A stretch of 64,000 nucleotides of DNA from Paraburkholderia nodosa DSM 21604 (GCF_000519185.1 NZ_JAFA01000011.1:124001-188000), one strand, 5' to 3'. Positions 15,586 to 24,420 are shown, counted from the stretch's first letter. A program made the numbers and translations. Notes: generated by a model from the sequence alone, not told the origin.

Positions 15586-16131
15586 TCAGCCGTCGCGCAG
15601 CGAGCGCAGGACGTCGCCGGTGTGCAGCCCGAAGCTGCCCGACTGGCGATCGGCGAAGAAACAGCGCAGGGTCTGCCCGACCGTTGGGAACGCAATGTCG
15701 TTCCAGGGAATCTCGTGCTCTTCAAAAAGCCGCACTTCGAGGCTTTCCTCGCCGGCTGCGATGTCGATGTCGAGCAGGCGCGCGAGATAGAACAGATGCA
15801 CCTGATGCACGCGCGGCACGTTCAGGAGCGAAAAGAGGTTCTGCACCTCGACGCGCGCGCCGGCTTCCTCGAGCGTCTCGCGCGCCGCGGCTTCGGCGGT
15901 CGTCTCTCCCATCTCCATGAAGCCCGCGGGCAGCGTCCAATAGCCGTAGCGCGGCTCGATTGCGCGGCGGCACAACAGCACCTTGTCTTCCCAGACCGGA
16001 ACCGTGCCGACCACGTTGCGCGGATTCTGATAGTGGATGGTGCCGCAGTGTGAGCAGACGTAGCGTTCGCGATTGTCGCCGGGCGGAATGAGCAGGCTGA
16101 CCGCCTGACCGCAAGTCGAGCAGAATTTCAT
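15586..16131 (-). CDS. NUDIX hydrolase with N-terminal zinc ribbon
   Basis: The 181-residue protein begins with a four-cysteine zinc ribbon (FCSTCG ... YVCSHCG, residues 3-33), followed by a NUDIX domain whose box GFMEMGETTAEAAARETLEEAG fits GX5EX7REUXEEXG. This layout resembles NudC-type NAD(H) pyrophosphatases, but the SQPWPFPxS element of NudC is not seen, so the substrate is open. The ATG at 16131 is preferred; a GTG two codons upstream (16137) is possible. It is the first gene of the aat-bpt-pyrD group. Confidence 0.88.
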   Translation of the reverse strand: MKFCSTCGQAVSLLIPPGDNRERYVCSHCGTIHYQNPRNVVGTVPVWEDKVLLCRRAIEPRYGYWTLPAGFMEMGETTAEAAARETLEEAGARVEVQNLFSLLNVPRVHQVHLFYLARLLDIDIAAGEESLEVRLFEEHEIPWNDIAFPTVGQTLRCFFADRQSGSFGLHTGDVLRSLRDG

Positions 16132-16261
16132 GGGCACGATAGGGGGATGGGTGATGCGAGTTTATCACCGCTCAGTGGCTTCGCTCACGTGCCCTCATGC
16201 GCCAGCAGGGAGCGACCGAAGAAGACGGCGAGGACGCCGCGCCTTGAAGAGGCGTAAACGG

Positions 16262-16296
16262 AAAAAGGGTTACAGGCCAATGACCTGTAACCCTTT
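16262..16296 (-). terminator. Intrinsic terminator of tRNA-fMet
   Basis: A perfect 13 bp stem, AAAGGGTTACAGG/CCTGTAACCCTTT (16264-16276 with 16284-16296), has a 7 nt loop and ends in TTTTT on the minus strand. It lies 10 bp beyond the tRNA 3' end. Confidence 0.9.
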
Positions 16297-16306
16297 CGAA
16301 TTCTGC

Positions 16307-16383
<77 letters not shown>

Positions 16384-16398
16384 TCCGTCGAAGAAAAG

Positions 16399-16427
16399 AT
16401 TATAAGACAGTTCGCGCCGCGTTGCAA
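16399..16427 (-). promoter_or_regulatory. Sigma-70 promoter of tRNA-fMet
   Basis: On the minus strand TTGCAA (16422-16427) and TATAAT (16399-16404) are separated by exactly 17 bp, and the tRNA starts 15 bp after the -10 box. Confidence 0.85.
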
Positions 16428-16602
16428 CAACTAATGACGAGCGCCTTTCCATGCGTTTGCAAAATGTTTGCAGGACGCGTGCGCAAAGGCTTTTGAACCG
16501 TCAGGATAGAATCGGGGCTCGGTCGGCGCCATGCATGCTCTTCGCAACGTTCATGCTGCGCCTTTGCCTTCTACAGCGCACTGCGCTTCATTTGCCTCTT
16601 CC

Positions 16603-17100
16603 ATGGACATTCCCCTCGATCTGCAATCGATAGCCGCTCAGGAGCACGCGCTGGTGTTTCCCCGTTTCGACGCCGATCGCGCCTGGCAGCTCGGCTCACA
16701 TCTGCATGAACTCGCGCGCGCTCGCGCGCTGCCCGTCGCCATCGATGTGCGCACCTTCGGCCAGCAGCTCTTCTTCTGCGCGCTGGACGGCGCCACGCCC
16801 GACAACGCCGACTGGGTGCGCCGCAAGTCGCGCGTGGTCGAGCACTTCCGGCGCAGCTCCTATGCGATCGGCTTGCGCATGCAGCAAACCGGAACGACGC
16901 TTGCCGAAAAGCACGGCCTGCCCATCAGCGATTTCGCGCCGCACGGCGGTTCGTTTCCGCTCACGGTGGCGGGTGCGGGCGTGATCGGCTCGATCACCGT
17001 TTCGGGCCTGCCGCAGCGAGCCGATCACGAACTGGTGGTCGAAGCGCTCTGCGCGCAACTCGACGTCGACTACGCGCAGCTCGCGCTCGCGAAGGTCTGA
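16603..17100 (+). CDS. Heme-degrading-domain (DUF336/UPF0303-like) protein
   Basis: The 165-residue cytosolic protein resembles the UPF0303 branch of the GlcG/HbpS (DUF336) superfamily: LPVAIDVRTFGQQLFFCALDG, DNADWVRRKSRVVEHFRRSSY, and the C-terminal glycine-rich GGSFPLTVAGAGVIGSITVSGLPQ ending in a DHE/LVVEAL helix. Some members bind heme or cobalamin, and the biochemical role is unsettled. The ATG at 16603 gives MDIPLDLQ, the sensible start; the upstream open frame is not conserved-looking. The SMR gene starts 4 bp after its stop, so the two are probably co-transcribed. Confidence 0.85.
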   Translation: MDIPLDLQSIAAQEHALVFPRFDADRAWQLGSHLHELARARALPVAIDVRTFGQQLFFCALDGATPDNADWVRRKSRVVEHFRRSSYAIGLRMQQTGTTLAEKHGLPISDFAPHGGSFPLTVAGAGVIGSITVSGLPQRADHELVVEALCAQLDVDYAQLALAKV

Positions 17101-17104
17101 CACG

Positions 17105-17452
17105 ATGCGTATTCCTCCGTTCTCGGCCTGGACCTGGCTCGTCATCGCGATCGTCGCGGAAGTCATCGCCACTTCTGCGCTGCGCGCTTCAGATGGCTTC
17201 ACGCGGCTCGGACCTTCGGCGATCGTCGTGGTGGGGTATGGCATTGCGTTCTACGGGCTCTCGCTCACGTTGCGCAGTTTGCCGGTAGGCATCGTCTATG
17301 CGGTGTGGTCGGGCGTGGGCATCGTCCTCATCACGCTCGTGGCGATGGCGCTCTATCGGCAGGTGCCCGATCTGCCGGCCGTGCTCGGGCTCGGCCTCAT
17401 CGTGGCCGGCGTGGTCGTGCTGAATCTGTTCTCGAAGATGCAGGCGCATTGA
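17105..17452 (+). CDS. Small multidrug resistance (SMR) family transporter
   Basis: This 115-residue inner-membrane protein has four membrane segments. The essential glutamate of the first helix lies in IVAEVIATSALRAS, the SMR drug/proton coupling site, and YAVWSGVGIVLITL is the signature of helix 3. Relatives (EmrE, Gdx) export quaternary cations or guanidinium as dimers. There is an N-terminal extension of about 12 residues compared with EmrE. It sits 4 bp behind the DUF336-like gene. Drug versus guanidinium specificity cannot be read from this. Confidence 0.92.
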   Translation: MRIPPFSAWTWLVIAIVAEVIATSALRASDGFTRLGPSAIVVVGYGIAFYGLSLTLRSLPVGIVYAVWSGVGIVLITLVAMALYRQVPDLPAVLGLGLIVAGVVVLNLFSKMQAH

Positions 17453-17618
17453 AAGACGGTGGCTGAACCGGCTTGATTTGCCGACTGCGGTGGCCACCGC
17501 ATTGGCCACATTCGCGCCAGACATTGCGCCTCGCGCGTAACATGGCCGGTTACCGCCGTGCGCCGCGTCGTCCTCCGGCGGCAGTGCTTTCTGCTGATGT
17601 TCCCCACTGGGGCTGGAT

Positions 17619-17903
17619 ATGATCATTCGTTTTCCCGCCGACGCGCCGCTCTATCGCGACGCCAATCTGACCGTGGTGTTTCCCGCACTCGTCGACGGCA
17701 CACGCGTACCCTGCGCGATTTCCGTCGAGGCGCTCGAGGACCATTTCGGCGCGCTGCCCGCTAACCTCGACGCGTGGATGCAGGCGTTCGACGCCGGCCG
17801 TCCGCGCATCGAGGCTGTGGCGCGCGCTCATCTCGAACTCAGCAACGGCACGCCGGTGCTGCTCAAGAGCGGTCACTTTCCGCCCGGACGGCTGGACTCG
17901 TAG
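17619..17903 (+). CDS. DUF1488-like small protein
   Basis: The 94-residue cytosolic protein matches the general DUF1488 pattern (VPCAISVEALEDHFG in the middle, an acidic C-terminal half). No function is known. The ATG at 17619 has GGGGCTGG before it. It stands between the SMR and TetR genes with 166 and 75 bp gaps and shares no obvious operon. Confidence 0.6.
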   Translation: MIIRFPADAPLYRDANLTVVFPALVDGTRVPCAISVEALEDHFGALPANLDAWMQAFDAGRPRIEAVARAHLELSNGTPVLLKSGHFPPGRLDS

Positions 17904-17978
17904 GCTTGTACTCGTAGTCAGGCACGCCCGCTCGGGCGTCACGGGAATTTTCGATTGCCACAGCCGTCTGGCGTCACC

Positions 17979-18698
17979 ATGGGCATTGTCGAACGCAAGG
18001 ACCGCGAACTCCGCGCAAGGCACGCAGCGCGCGCGCACGACCAGCGCGAGCGCATCCTCGAGGCTGCGCGCCGCATCGTCATGCGCGAAGGCCTCGCGGC
18101 GCTCTCCATGCGCAAGATCGCCGACGCGATCGGTTATTCGCCTGCGTCCCTCTATCTTTATTTCGCCGGCCGTGACGAGATCGCCGAGGCGCTCGGCCGC
18201 GAAGGCTACGCGCAACTGCTCGCGCAGCTCGAACCGCTCGCGTTGATCGCCGACGCGCGCGAGCGGCTCCATGCGCTTGCGCACGCATACGTGGCGTACG
18301 GCTGCGACCATCCGCAGACTTACGAACTCATCTTCATGGCGCACAAGGCGCGCTCGGAGCACGTGGGGCCGGCCGCCCGCCGTCAGCGCGACGCGGCCGA
18401 TGCGGCCGATGCGGCTGGCGCGCCTGAAGCGGACGCCGCGCTGGCCTGCGGCGCGCAGCTGTTTGCCGCCACGCTGTCCGCGCTGACGCCTGCGAGCGGG
18501 GCGCATATCGACGGCACCCTGCTTGCGCAGTCGCTTTGGGCCACGCTGCACGGCGTGGTGATGCTCACGCTCGCGCGCGCGGGCTTTCAGCACGCGGCGC
18601 CCGGTCCGTTGATCGACGCCACGCTCGATGCCTGGTTCGGCGAGCGCGCCGCTTCGCCTCCGTTGCCGGCCGTGCAAGCGCCCGGGGTGGCGTCGTGA
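17979..18698 (+). CDS. TetR/AcrR-family transcriptional regulator
   Basis: The 239-residue protein has an N-terminal TetR helix-turn-helix (about residues 24-70: RILEAARRIVMREGLAALSM, KIADAIGYSPASLYLYFAGRDEI) and a TetR_C ligand domain with a WATLHGVVML motif (about 190). An Ala/Asp repeat (DAADAADAAGAPEADAAL, about 137-154) is an unusual low-complexity linker. The ATG at 17979 was preferred to the upstream TTG/ATG frame. The acyl-CoA hydratase-like gene 72 bp downstream on the same strand may be its partner or target. Confidence 0.88.
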   Translation: MGIVERKDRELRARHAARAHDQRERILEAARRIVMREGLAALSMRKIADAIGYSPASLYLYFAGRDEIAEALGREGYAQLLAQLEPLALIADARERLHALAHAYVAYGCDHPQTYELIFMAHKARSEHVGPAARRQRDAADAADAAGAPEADAALACGAQLFAATLSALTPASGAHIDGTLLAQSLWATLHGVVMLTLARAGFQHAAPGPLIDATLDAWFGERAASPPLPAVQAPGVAS

Positions 18699-18770
18699 TA
18701 GCCTCGGAAAGCCTCTGATCGCGCTTCGCCCGATTCAGGCGCCGCTCATCGTTCTGCCTTGCCAATCGCC

Positions 18771-19928
18771 ATGTCACACGAAGCCAACGCAAGCCCGACC
18801 GCAGCCGATGCCGACTCGCATGTGCTTACGCGCGTCGCGAACCGTATCGGCTTTATCGAACTCGAGCGCCCGCAGGCGCTCAATGCGCTCACCACCGCCA
18901 TAGTCCGCACGATGCACGCGGCGCTCGATCGCTGGCGCGACGACCCGGGCGTGCTCGCTGTGATCGTGCGCACGCGCCATGCGCGAGCGTTCTGCGCGGG
19001 CGGCGACATTCGCTTTCTGTACGAGTCGTATCGCGCGGGCGAACAGGCGGCGCTCGACACGTTCTTCTCCGACGAATATCGCCTCAACCACGCCATCTTC
19101 ACCTTTCCGAAGCCGTACATCGCGATGCTCAACGGCGTGGTCATGGGCGGTGGCATGGGTATCTCGCAGGGCGCGCATCGCACGGGCGGGCTGCGGCTCG
19201 TGGGTCCGACCACGCGCATGGCGATGCCGGAGACGCGCATCGGCCTCTTTCCCGATGTCGGCATGGGCTGGTTCCTTGCGCGCACGCCTGGCGCGATCGG
19301 CCGCTATCTCGCGGTGACAGGCGAGACGCTCGATCAGGCGAGCGCGGTCTATGCGGGCCTGGCCGATGCGTCGCTCGACGAGTCCGCGTGGCCGGCGCTG
19401 CTCGATGCGCTGGAGAGCGAGCCGTTTGCGAGCGGCGCGGAACTGGTCGCGCGCATCCGCCAGGCGGCGCTACCCGCGGCCGAGTTGAAGCGTCTCGCCG
19501 AAGGTTCGTCGCTGGCCACGGTTCGTGGCTGGATCGACCGGCATTTCTCGCCAGGCGATGTACCTGCCATGCTGGCTTCGCTCGAAGCCGCGCGCCGTGC
19601 AGACTCGGGCGAGCAAGCGCAATGGGCGGGGCAGATGGCGGACGTCATGCGCGAGCGTTCGCCGCTTTCCATGGCGGTGTCGCTCGAGGTGGTGTCGCGC
19701 GCCGAAGGCACAATGGCCGACTGCCTGCGCCGCGACCTCGACCTCACGCGCTCGAGCTTCGCGATTGGCGATGTGATGGAGGGCATACGCGCGCGCATCA
19801 TCGACAAGGACAATCATCCGCACTGGCGCTTTGCGAATATCGAGGACGTGCGCCGCGAAGACGTCGAGCGGATGTTCGAGAGTCCCTGGAGCTCGATGGA
19901 GCACCCGCTGCGCGAACTCATCGGTTGA
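18771..19928 (+). CDS. Enoyl-CoA hydratase/isomerase family, 3-hydroxyisobutyryl-CoA hydrolase-like
   Basis: The 385-residue crotonase-fold protein has AFCAGGDIRFLYE (about residues 77-89), NGVVMGGGMGIS (about 121-132) and PETRIGLFPDVG (about 153-164). The AGGDIR form and the length beyond 350 fit the 3-hydroxyisobutyryl-CoA hydrolase subgroup of valine catabolism better than a short enoyl-CoA hydratase. The final thioester specificity is not proved. The ATG at 18771 (MSHEAN) was chosen over 18759. It is convergent with the membrane-protein gene at 20033. Confidence 0.85.
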   Translation: MSHEANASPTAADADSHVLTRVANRIGFIELERPQALNALTTAIVRTMHAALDRWRDDPGVLAVIVRTRHARAFCAGGDIRFLYESYRAGEQAALDTFFSDEYRLNHAIFTFPKPYIAMLNGVVMGGGMGISQGAHRTGGLRLVGPTTRMAMPETRIGLFPDVGMGWFLARTPGAIGRYLAVTGETLDQASAVYAGLADASLDESAWPALLDALESEPFASGAELVARIRQAALPAAELKRLAEGSSLATVRGWIDRHFSPGDVPAMLASLEAARRADSGEQAQWAGQMADVMRERSPLSMAVSLEVVSRAEGTMADCLRRDLDLTRSSFAIGDVMEGIRARIIDKDNHPHWRFANIEDVRREDVERMFESPWSSMEHPLRELIG

Positions 19929-20032
19929 GCTGGCTGGCGCGAGGGAAGGGCGAGGGAAGGGCGGGAGAAGTGTGAGGGGAAAACGCGGTGGGGAAACGCG
20001 GGCCGCGCATCGCGCACGGCCCTCAGGCGGGG

Positions 20033-20458
20033 TCAGTCTTCGGCGGTTTCGCTCATGAACGCGCGCATGAAAACCAGCGCGCCCCAGCCCCACATCGCAT
20101 TCGAAGCAAAGCCCGTGGCAAGCCGCGGCAGCATGTTGCCGGTCGGCCAGATGCCGCGCAGCGGATCGACGACGAACACCATCGCCGCGGTGAGCACGAT
20201 GCCGCCGAACACAAAGGCCTGAATCCACGGCGCGGGACGCGAAGGCGACACGCGCAGCAGCCACGCCATCAGCACGGCCCAGATGGCGCTCCAGATCGCA
20301 TTCACGAGGAACTCGGGCAGCCCGAGCGGCACGAACGGGTCCGTCGAAAATCCGGCCGCGTCGATGACCTGCGCGGCATGCAGGAGCGCGAGCGTCGCCT
20401 CGCGAAAGAAGAGCGAGGCCAGAAAGCCGGATACGAACGGCAGAATCAGTTTTTGCAT
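20033..20458 (-). CDS. Small integral membrane protein, unknown
   Basis: The 141-residue protein has about four predicted membrane segments (residues roughly 4-22, 52-70, 82-100 and 115-133) separated by short loops containing Pro and Arg. The second loop (DPLRGIWPTGNMLPRLATGF) and the WGWGALVFMR segment are Trp/Gly-rich. I do not recognise a family with certainty; many Burkholderiaceae carry a similar unnamed protein. It is convergent with the hydrolase gene and divergent from ssuD. Confidence 0.7.
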   Translation of the reverse strand: MQKLILPFVSGFLASLFFREATLALLHAAQVIDAAGFSTDPFVPLGLPEFLVNAIWSAIWAVLMAWLLRVSPSRPAPWIQAFVFGGIVLTAAMVFVVDPLRGIWPTGNMLPRLATGFASNAMWGWGALVFMRAFMSETAED

Positions 20459-20871
20459 GGAGTCTTGCGAGAGCTTGCTTGGCCTCGCTGCGCAATGCGC
20501 CTCATGGAGCGTCGTGCGCGCGGCGTGCCGGTGTTTTTGTGGGTGCGTGCGCCATTATATCGGCGCGCGGTGCGCGCGAGGCGCACCGTACGCTAAAGCG
20601 TCGGGTAAAGCACGAAAGTGGAAAACCTAAGCTCAAAAAAATCGTTCTAAAGGGTGCGAGCCGTCCCTAGACTGGTTCCCCATGAAGACGGCGCCGCCGT
20701 CGCCGGGCGCTCCCGCGAGGCGCACGGGGAACGCGCCGGCGCATGCCGTCTGCTGTCGAATCCTTTCAATTGAGCCACGAGCGGCGCGTTCGTTTGCGCG
20801 GCGTGCCCGCGCTCGCTCGCTGGCCGGCAGTCACCCGATTCGTGTTTCGAATTTCCAGGCAGGAGCAATGC
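20459..20871. other. 413 bp divergent intergenic region upstream of ssuD
   Basis: It contains the leftward promoter of the membrane-protein gene and the rightward promoter of ssuDCB. An A-rich stretch at about 20630-20650 lies 220 bp before ssuD. I see no ssuA or ssuE remnant and no credible gene; open frames here lack any family resemblance. Confidence 0.4.
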
Positions 20872-22029
20872 ATGAATGTGTTCTGGTTCATCCCGACCCA
20901 CGGCGACAGCCGCTATCTGGGCACGACCCAGGGCGCGCGCGCGGCCGATCTCGCGTATTTCCAGCAGATCGCCGTCGCCGCCGATACGCTCGGCTACGAA
21001 GGCGTCCTGCTGCCCACGGGCCGCTCGTGCGAGGACGCGTGGGTCGTGGCGTCGAGCCTCATTGCCGCGACGCGGCGCCTGAAGTTTCTCGTGGCGATCC
21101 GCCCGGGCCTCTCGTCGCCGGCGCTCTCCGCGCGCATGGCTGCCACATTCGACCGGCTCTCCAATGGCCGCCTGCTCATCAACGTCGTGACGGGCGGCGA
21201 TACGGCCGAACTGGAAGGCGACGGCCTTTTCGTCGATCACGACACGCGCTACGAGATCACCGACGAGTTCCTGCATATCTGGCGCAAGCTGCTCGCGGCA
21301 TCGCACGCGAACGAGGCGATCGACTTCGAGGGGCGCCATCTGCGCTCGGTCGGCGGCAAGGTGCTGTATCCGCCCGCGCAGCATCCGCATCCGCCGTTGT
21401 GGTTCGGCGGCTCGTCGCCGGCCGCGCACGCCATGGCGGGCGCACATATCGACACCTATTTGACGTGGGGCGAGCCGCCCGAAGCCGTCGCGCGCAAGAT
21501 CGCCGACATTCGCGCTCGTGCGGCCGAGCACGGACGCACGATCCGCTTCGGCATTCGCCTGCACGTGATCGTGCGCGAGACCGAAGACGAAGCGTGGGCC
21601 GCCGCCGACAAGCTCATCAGCCACCTCGATGACGAAACGGTTGCGCGCGCCCAAGCCGCGTTCGCGAAGATGGATTCGGAAGGCCAGCGCCGGATGGCCG
21701 CGCTGCACGGCGGCAAACGCGGCACGCGCAAGGATCTCGAGGTGTATCCGAATTTGTGGGCGGGCGTGGGCCTCGTGCGCGGCGGCGCGGGCACGGCGCT
21801 CGTCGGCAATCCTGAACAGGTGGCCGCGCTCATGAAGGAATATGCGCAGCTTGGCATCGAGACGTTCATTTTGTCCGGCTATCCCCATCTCGAAGAATCC
21901 TACCGGTTTGCGGAACTCGTGTTTCCGCTGCTGCCGGGGCGCGCGGCGAAGGGCGCCGGCGGCCCGCTCTCGGGGCCGTTCGGCGAAGTGGTCGGCAATC
22001 ACTATCTGCCGAAAGTGAGCCAGAGCTGA
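20872..22029 (+). CDS. ssuD: FMNH2-dependent alkanesulfonate monooxygenase
   Basis: SsuD cleaves alkanesulfonates to sulfite and aldehyde with FMNH2 and O2, supplying sulfur when sulfate is short. The luciferase-like TIM barrel is clear: MNVFWFIPTHGDSRYLGT start, LLPTGRSCEDAWVVAS, GRLLINVVTGGD, WFGGSSPAAHAMAG and an active-site Arg/His region. The 385 residues agree with the family (about 381). The ATG at 20872 has AGGAG at ideal distance; upstream in-frame ATGs add non-conserved sequence. ssuC and ssuB follow. Confidence 0.97.
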   Translation: MNVFWFIPTHGDSRYLGTTQGARAADLAYFQQIAVAADTLGYEGVLLPTGRSCEDAWVVASSLIAATRRLKFLVAIRPGLSSPALSARMAATFDRLSNGRLLINVVTGGDTAELEGDGLFVDHDTRYEITDEFLHIWRKLLAASHANEAIDFEGRHLRSVGGKVLYPPAQHPHPPLWFGGSSPAAHAMAGAHIDTYLTWGEPPEAVARKIADIRARAAEHGRTIRFGIRLHVIVRETEDEAWAAADKLISHLDDETVARAQAAFAKMDSEGQRRMAALHGGKRGTRKDLEVYPNLWAGVGLVRGGAGTALVGNPEQVAALMKEYAQLGIETFILSGYPHLEESYRFAELVFPLLPGRAAKGAGGPLSGPFGEVVGNHYLPKVSQS

Positions 22030-22067
22030 GGCGCTGGAGAACGGCAGCAATCGTGGAGGACACAACG

Positions 22068-22925
22068 ATGACGCAATCCGTAGTCACGGCCGCACCCGCG
22101 CGCGAACGCGCGAGCCCAGGCGGCGCGCTGCGCACTGCGCGGGCCTTCCTGCGGGCGAGCCGACGGCGGCTCGCACCCTGGCTCGTGCCGCTGGCGGTGC
22201 TTTTGATCTGGGAGCTCGCCGCAAGGAGCGGCGCGCTCTCGACGCGCGTGCTGCCCGAGCCGCTCGCCGTGGTGCGGGCGGCCCGGTCGCTGATCGAGTC
22301 GGGAGAAATGTGGGCGGACGTGCGCGTGAGTACGTGGCGAGCGCTTTCGGGGTTCGCGATCGGCGGCGGCATCGGGCTCGTGCTCGGGCTGGCTACCGGG
22401 CTTTTCAAGCCCGTTGAAACCGCGCTCGATTCGACCGTGCAGATGGTCCGCAATATTCCGGCGCTCGCCATGATTCCGCTCGTGATTCTCTGGTTCGGCA
22501 TCGGCGAGGAGGCGAAAGTCTTTCTCGTGGCGCTGGGCGTGTTCTTTCCCGTGTACGTGAATACGTTTCACGGCATCCGCTCGGTCGACGCCCATCTCGT
22601 CGAGATGGCGCGCAGCTACGGGCTCAAGGGTTTCGCGCTCTATCGCGAGGTGATATTGCCGGGGGCGTTGCCTTCGATTCTCGTCGGCGTGCGCTTTGCG
22701 CTCGGTCTGATGTGGGTGACGCTGATCGTCGCCGAAACGATTTCCGCGCAGTCGGGCATTGGCTACATGACGATGAACGCGCGGGAATTCCTGCAAACCG
22801 ATGTGGTGGTGGTCGGCATCCTGCTTTATGCGGCGCTTGGCAAGCTCGCCGACTGGCTTGCGAAGTCGCTCGAGCGCGTGGCGCTGCGCTGGCACCCCGC
22901 TTATCAACAGGAGAACGAAGCATGA
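22068..22925 (+). CDS. ssuC: Aliphatic sulfonate ABC transporter permease
   Basis: This 285-residue inner-membrane protein has about six membrane segments and the BPD_transp_1 EAA loop (MARSYGLKGFALYREVILPGALPS). A cytosolic N-terminus of about 35 residues is Ala/Arg-rich. It pairs with SsuB to import alkanesulfonates for SsuD. The start at 22068 follows GGAGG. Its stop overlaps the ssuB start by 4 bp (ATGA), indicating translational coupling. Confidence 0.94.
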   Translation: MTQSVVTAAPARERASPGGALRTARAFLRASRRRLAPWLVPLAVLLIWELAARSGALSTRVLPEPLAVVRAARSLIESGEMWADVRVSTWRALSGFAIGGGIGLVLGLATGLFKPVETALDSTVQMVRNIPALAMIPLVILWFGIGEEAKVFLVALGVFFPVYVNTFHGIRSVDAHLVEMARSYGLKGFALYREVILPGALPSILVGVRFALGLMWVTLIVAETISAQSGIGYMTMNAREFLQTDVVVVGILLYAALGKLADWLAKSLERVALRWHPAYQQENEA

Positions 22926-23803
22926 GCGCGAGTCAACTGGCGCCGAACTACGGCGTGGGGCGGGATGGTTTCGAGCGTGTGCAGGCGCGCGAACGCAACG
23001 ACAGGGCGCAAGCGGCGCGCGAGGGCGTGGCGCTGCGTACGCCTACACCCGACGTGGACGCCGCCGTTGCCCTTCGCGGTGTGGGAAAACGCTACGGCGA
23101 GCGCGCCGTGCTGGACGGCTTCGACCTCGCGATCGAGCGCGGCAGTTTTGTATCGATCGTCGGACGCAGCGGTTGCGGCAAGTCGACGTTGCTGCGCCTG
23201 ATCGCCGGCCTCGAAACACCGGACGAGGGCGCGGTGGAGCGGCGCGGCGCAGGCGGCGCGCCGCTCGATACGCGCATCATGTTTCAGGACGCGCGCCTCT
23301 TGCCGTGGAAGACCGTCTTGCAGAACGTGATGCTAGGCCTCGGGCGCGGCGCGCGTGACGACGCCCGCGCGGTGCTCGACGAAGTGGGCCTGCTCGCGCG
23401 CGCCGACGAGTGGCCCGCGCGCCTCTCGGGCGGCCAGCGCCAGCGCGTGGCGCTCGCCCGCGCGCTCGTGCATCGTCCGAGCCTGTTGCTGCTCGACGAG
23501 CCGCTCGGTGCGCTCGACGCGCTGACGCGCCTCGAGATGCATGCGCTGATCGAGCGACTGTGGCGCGAGCATCGCTTCACCGCGCTGCTGGTGACGCACG
23601 ACGTGCACGAAGCCGTCGCACTGGGCGACCGTATTTTGCTCGTCGAGGCCGGGCGCATCGCACTCGATCAGCGCGTGCCGCTCGAGCGCCCGCGGGCGCG
23701 CGTCGACTCCCGCTTCGCCGCGCTCGAGGAGCGCGTGCTGCAGCGCGTGCTCGGCCACGGTTCACAGCAAGCCGCCGGCCGGTCATCGGCCGCAGTGGCT
23801 TGA
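22922..23803 (+). CDS. ssuB: Aliphatic sulfonate ABC transporter ATP-binding protein
   Basis: The 293-residue ATPase has Walker A GRSGCGKST (about residues 80-88), Q-loop region MFQDARLLPWK, signature LSGGQRQR, Walker B LLLLDEPLGALD, and the H-loop VTHD. The MFQD..LLPWK sequence is typical of SsuB/TauB. The N-terminal 45 residues are an extra Ala/Arg-rich extension. It overlaps ssuC by 4 bp. No periplasmic binding protein gene is in this operon. Confidence 0.94.
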   Translation: MSASQLAPNYGVGRDGFERVQARERNDRAQAAREGVALRTPTPDVDAAVALRGVGKRYGERAVLDGFDLAIERGSFVSIVGRSGCGKSTLLRLIAGLETPDEGAVERRGAGGAPLDTRIMFQDARLLPWKTVLQNVMLGLGRGARDDARAVLDEVGLLARADEWPARLSGGQRQRVALARALVHRPSLLLLDEPLGALDALTRLEMHALIERLWREHRFTALLVTHDVHEAVALGDRILLVEAGRIALDQRVPLERPRARVDSRFAALEERVLQRVLGHGSQQAAGRSSAAVA

Positions 23804-23855
23804 ATCATTCATCAGGAATCCTCTCGTTTATACTCGAACTCACGGAGTCGAACTT

Positions 23856-24071
23856 ATGAGCATTACCGCCATCAACGTGCGCAACCAGTTTCGCGGCAAG
23901 ATCAAGGAAATCATTCGCGGGCCCGTCGTTTCGGAAGTCGATGTCGACACGGCATTCGGTATCGTCACATCGGTCATCACCACGCGCTCGATCGACGAAC
24001 TCGAGCTGAAGGTGGGCTCGGAAGTGGTCGCGCTGGTGAAGTCGACGGAGGTGTCGATCGCGCGCCTGTGA
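23856..24071 (+). CDS. Mop-like TOBE-domain (molybdopterin-binding) protein
   Basis: A single TOBE/Mop domain of 71 residues: INVRNQFRGKIKEIIRGPVVSEVDVDT, then GIVTSVITTRSIDELELKVGSEVVALVKSTEVSI, shown by its key elements. Such molbindins bind molybdate or tungstate as oligomers. It lies 52 bp behind ssuB and is a frequent neighbour of ssu genes, perhaps as an oxyanion buffer; the functional link to sulfonate use is inference. Confidence 0.88.
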   Translation: MSITAINVRNQFRGKIKEIIRGPVVSEVDVDTAFGIVTSVITTRSIDELELKVGSEVVALVKSTEVSIARL

Positions 24072-24171
24072 AGCGTGCTTACGAAGCGTGCCCGCGCGTC
24101 GGCGCCGCCTTCGAGGCGCGGCGCCCGGAAGTGCTAGCATGAACCGTCAGCGGCAGACGAAAGAGGCGAGC

Positions 24172-24420
24172 ATGGAGCCGAAGGGCATCGACATGGGCGA
24201 CTACGAGGAGCGCTACAAGGACTACGACATCGAAGTCGCGGTCGAGCAGGTGCTCACGGGCGTGAAGGCGCACTATCGCGTGCGGAAGGGCGATACGGTC
24301 GTGGAGGACTGGCAACTCGTGCATATCACGCGCCTCTGGTCTACCGAGCACGCGGCCGCGGAAGCGGGCTTCGAAGCAGCGCGCGCGTGGATCGATGCGC
24401 GAGGCACGCAGGCGCGCTAG
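24172..24420 (+). CDS. Small hypothetical protein
   Basis: The 82-residue acidic protein opens with DYEERYKDYDIEVAVEQ and ends in an Ala/Arg helix (AAAEAGFEAARAWID). I recognise no function; the arrangement of a short beta region followed by a helix resembles unnamed small proteins common in Burkholderiaceae. The ATG at 24172 has AGAGGCGA before it and is preferred; ATG 24139 is possible. The stop TAG lies in CTAG and overlaps the stop of the convergent DnaJ-like gene. Confidence 0.65.
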   Translation: MEPKGIDMGDYEERYKDYDIEVAVEQVLTGVKAHYRVRKGDTVVEDWQLVHITRLWSTEHAAAEAGFEAARAWIDARGTQAR

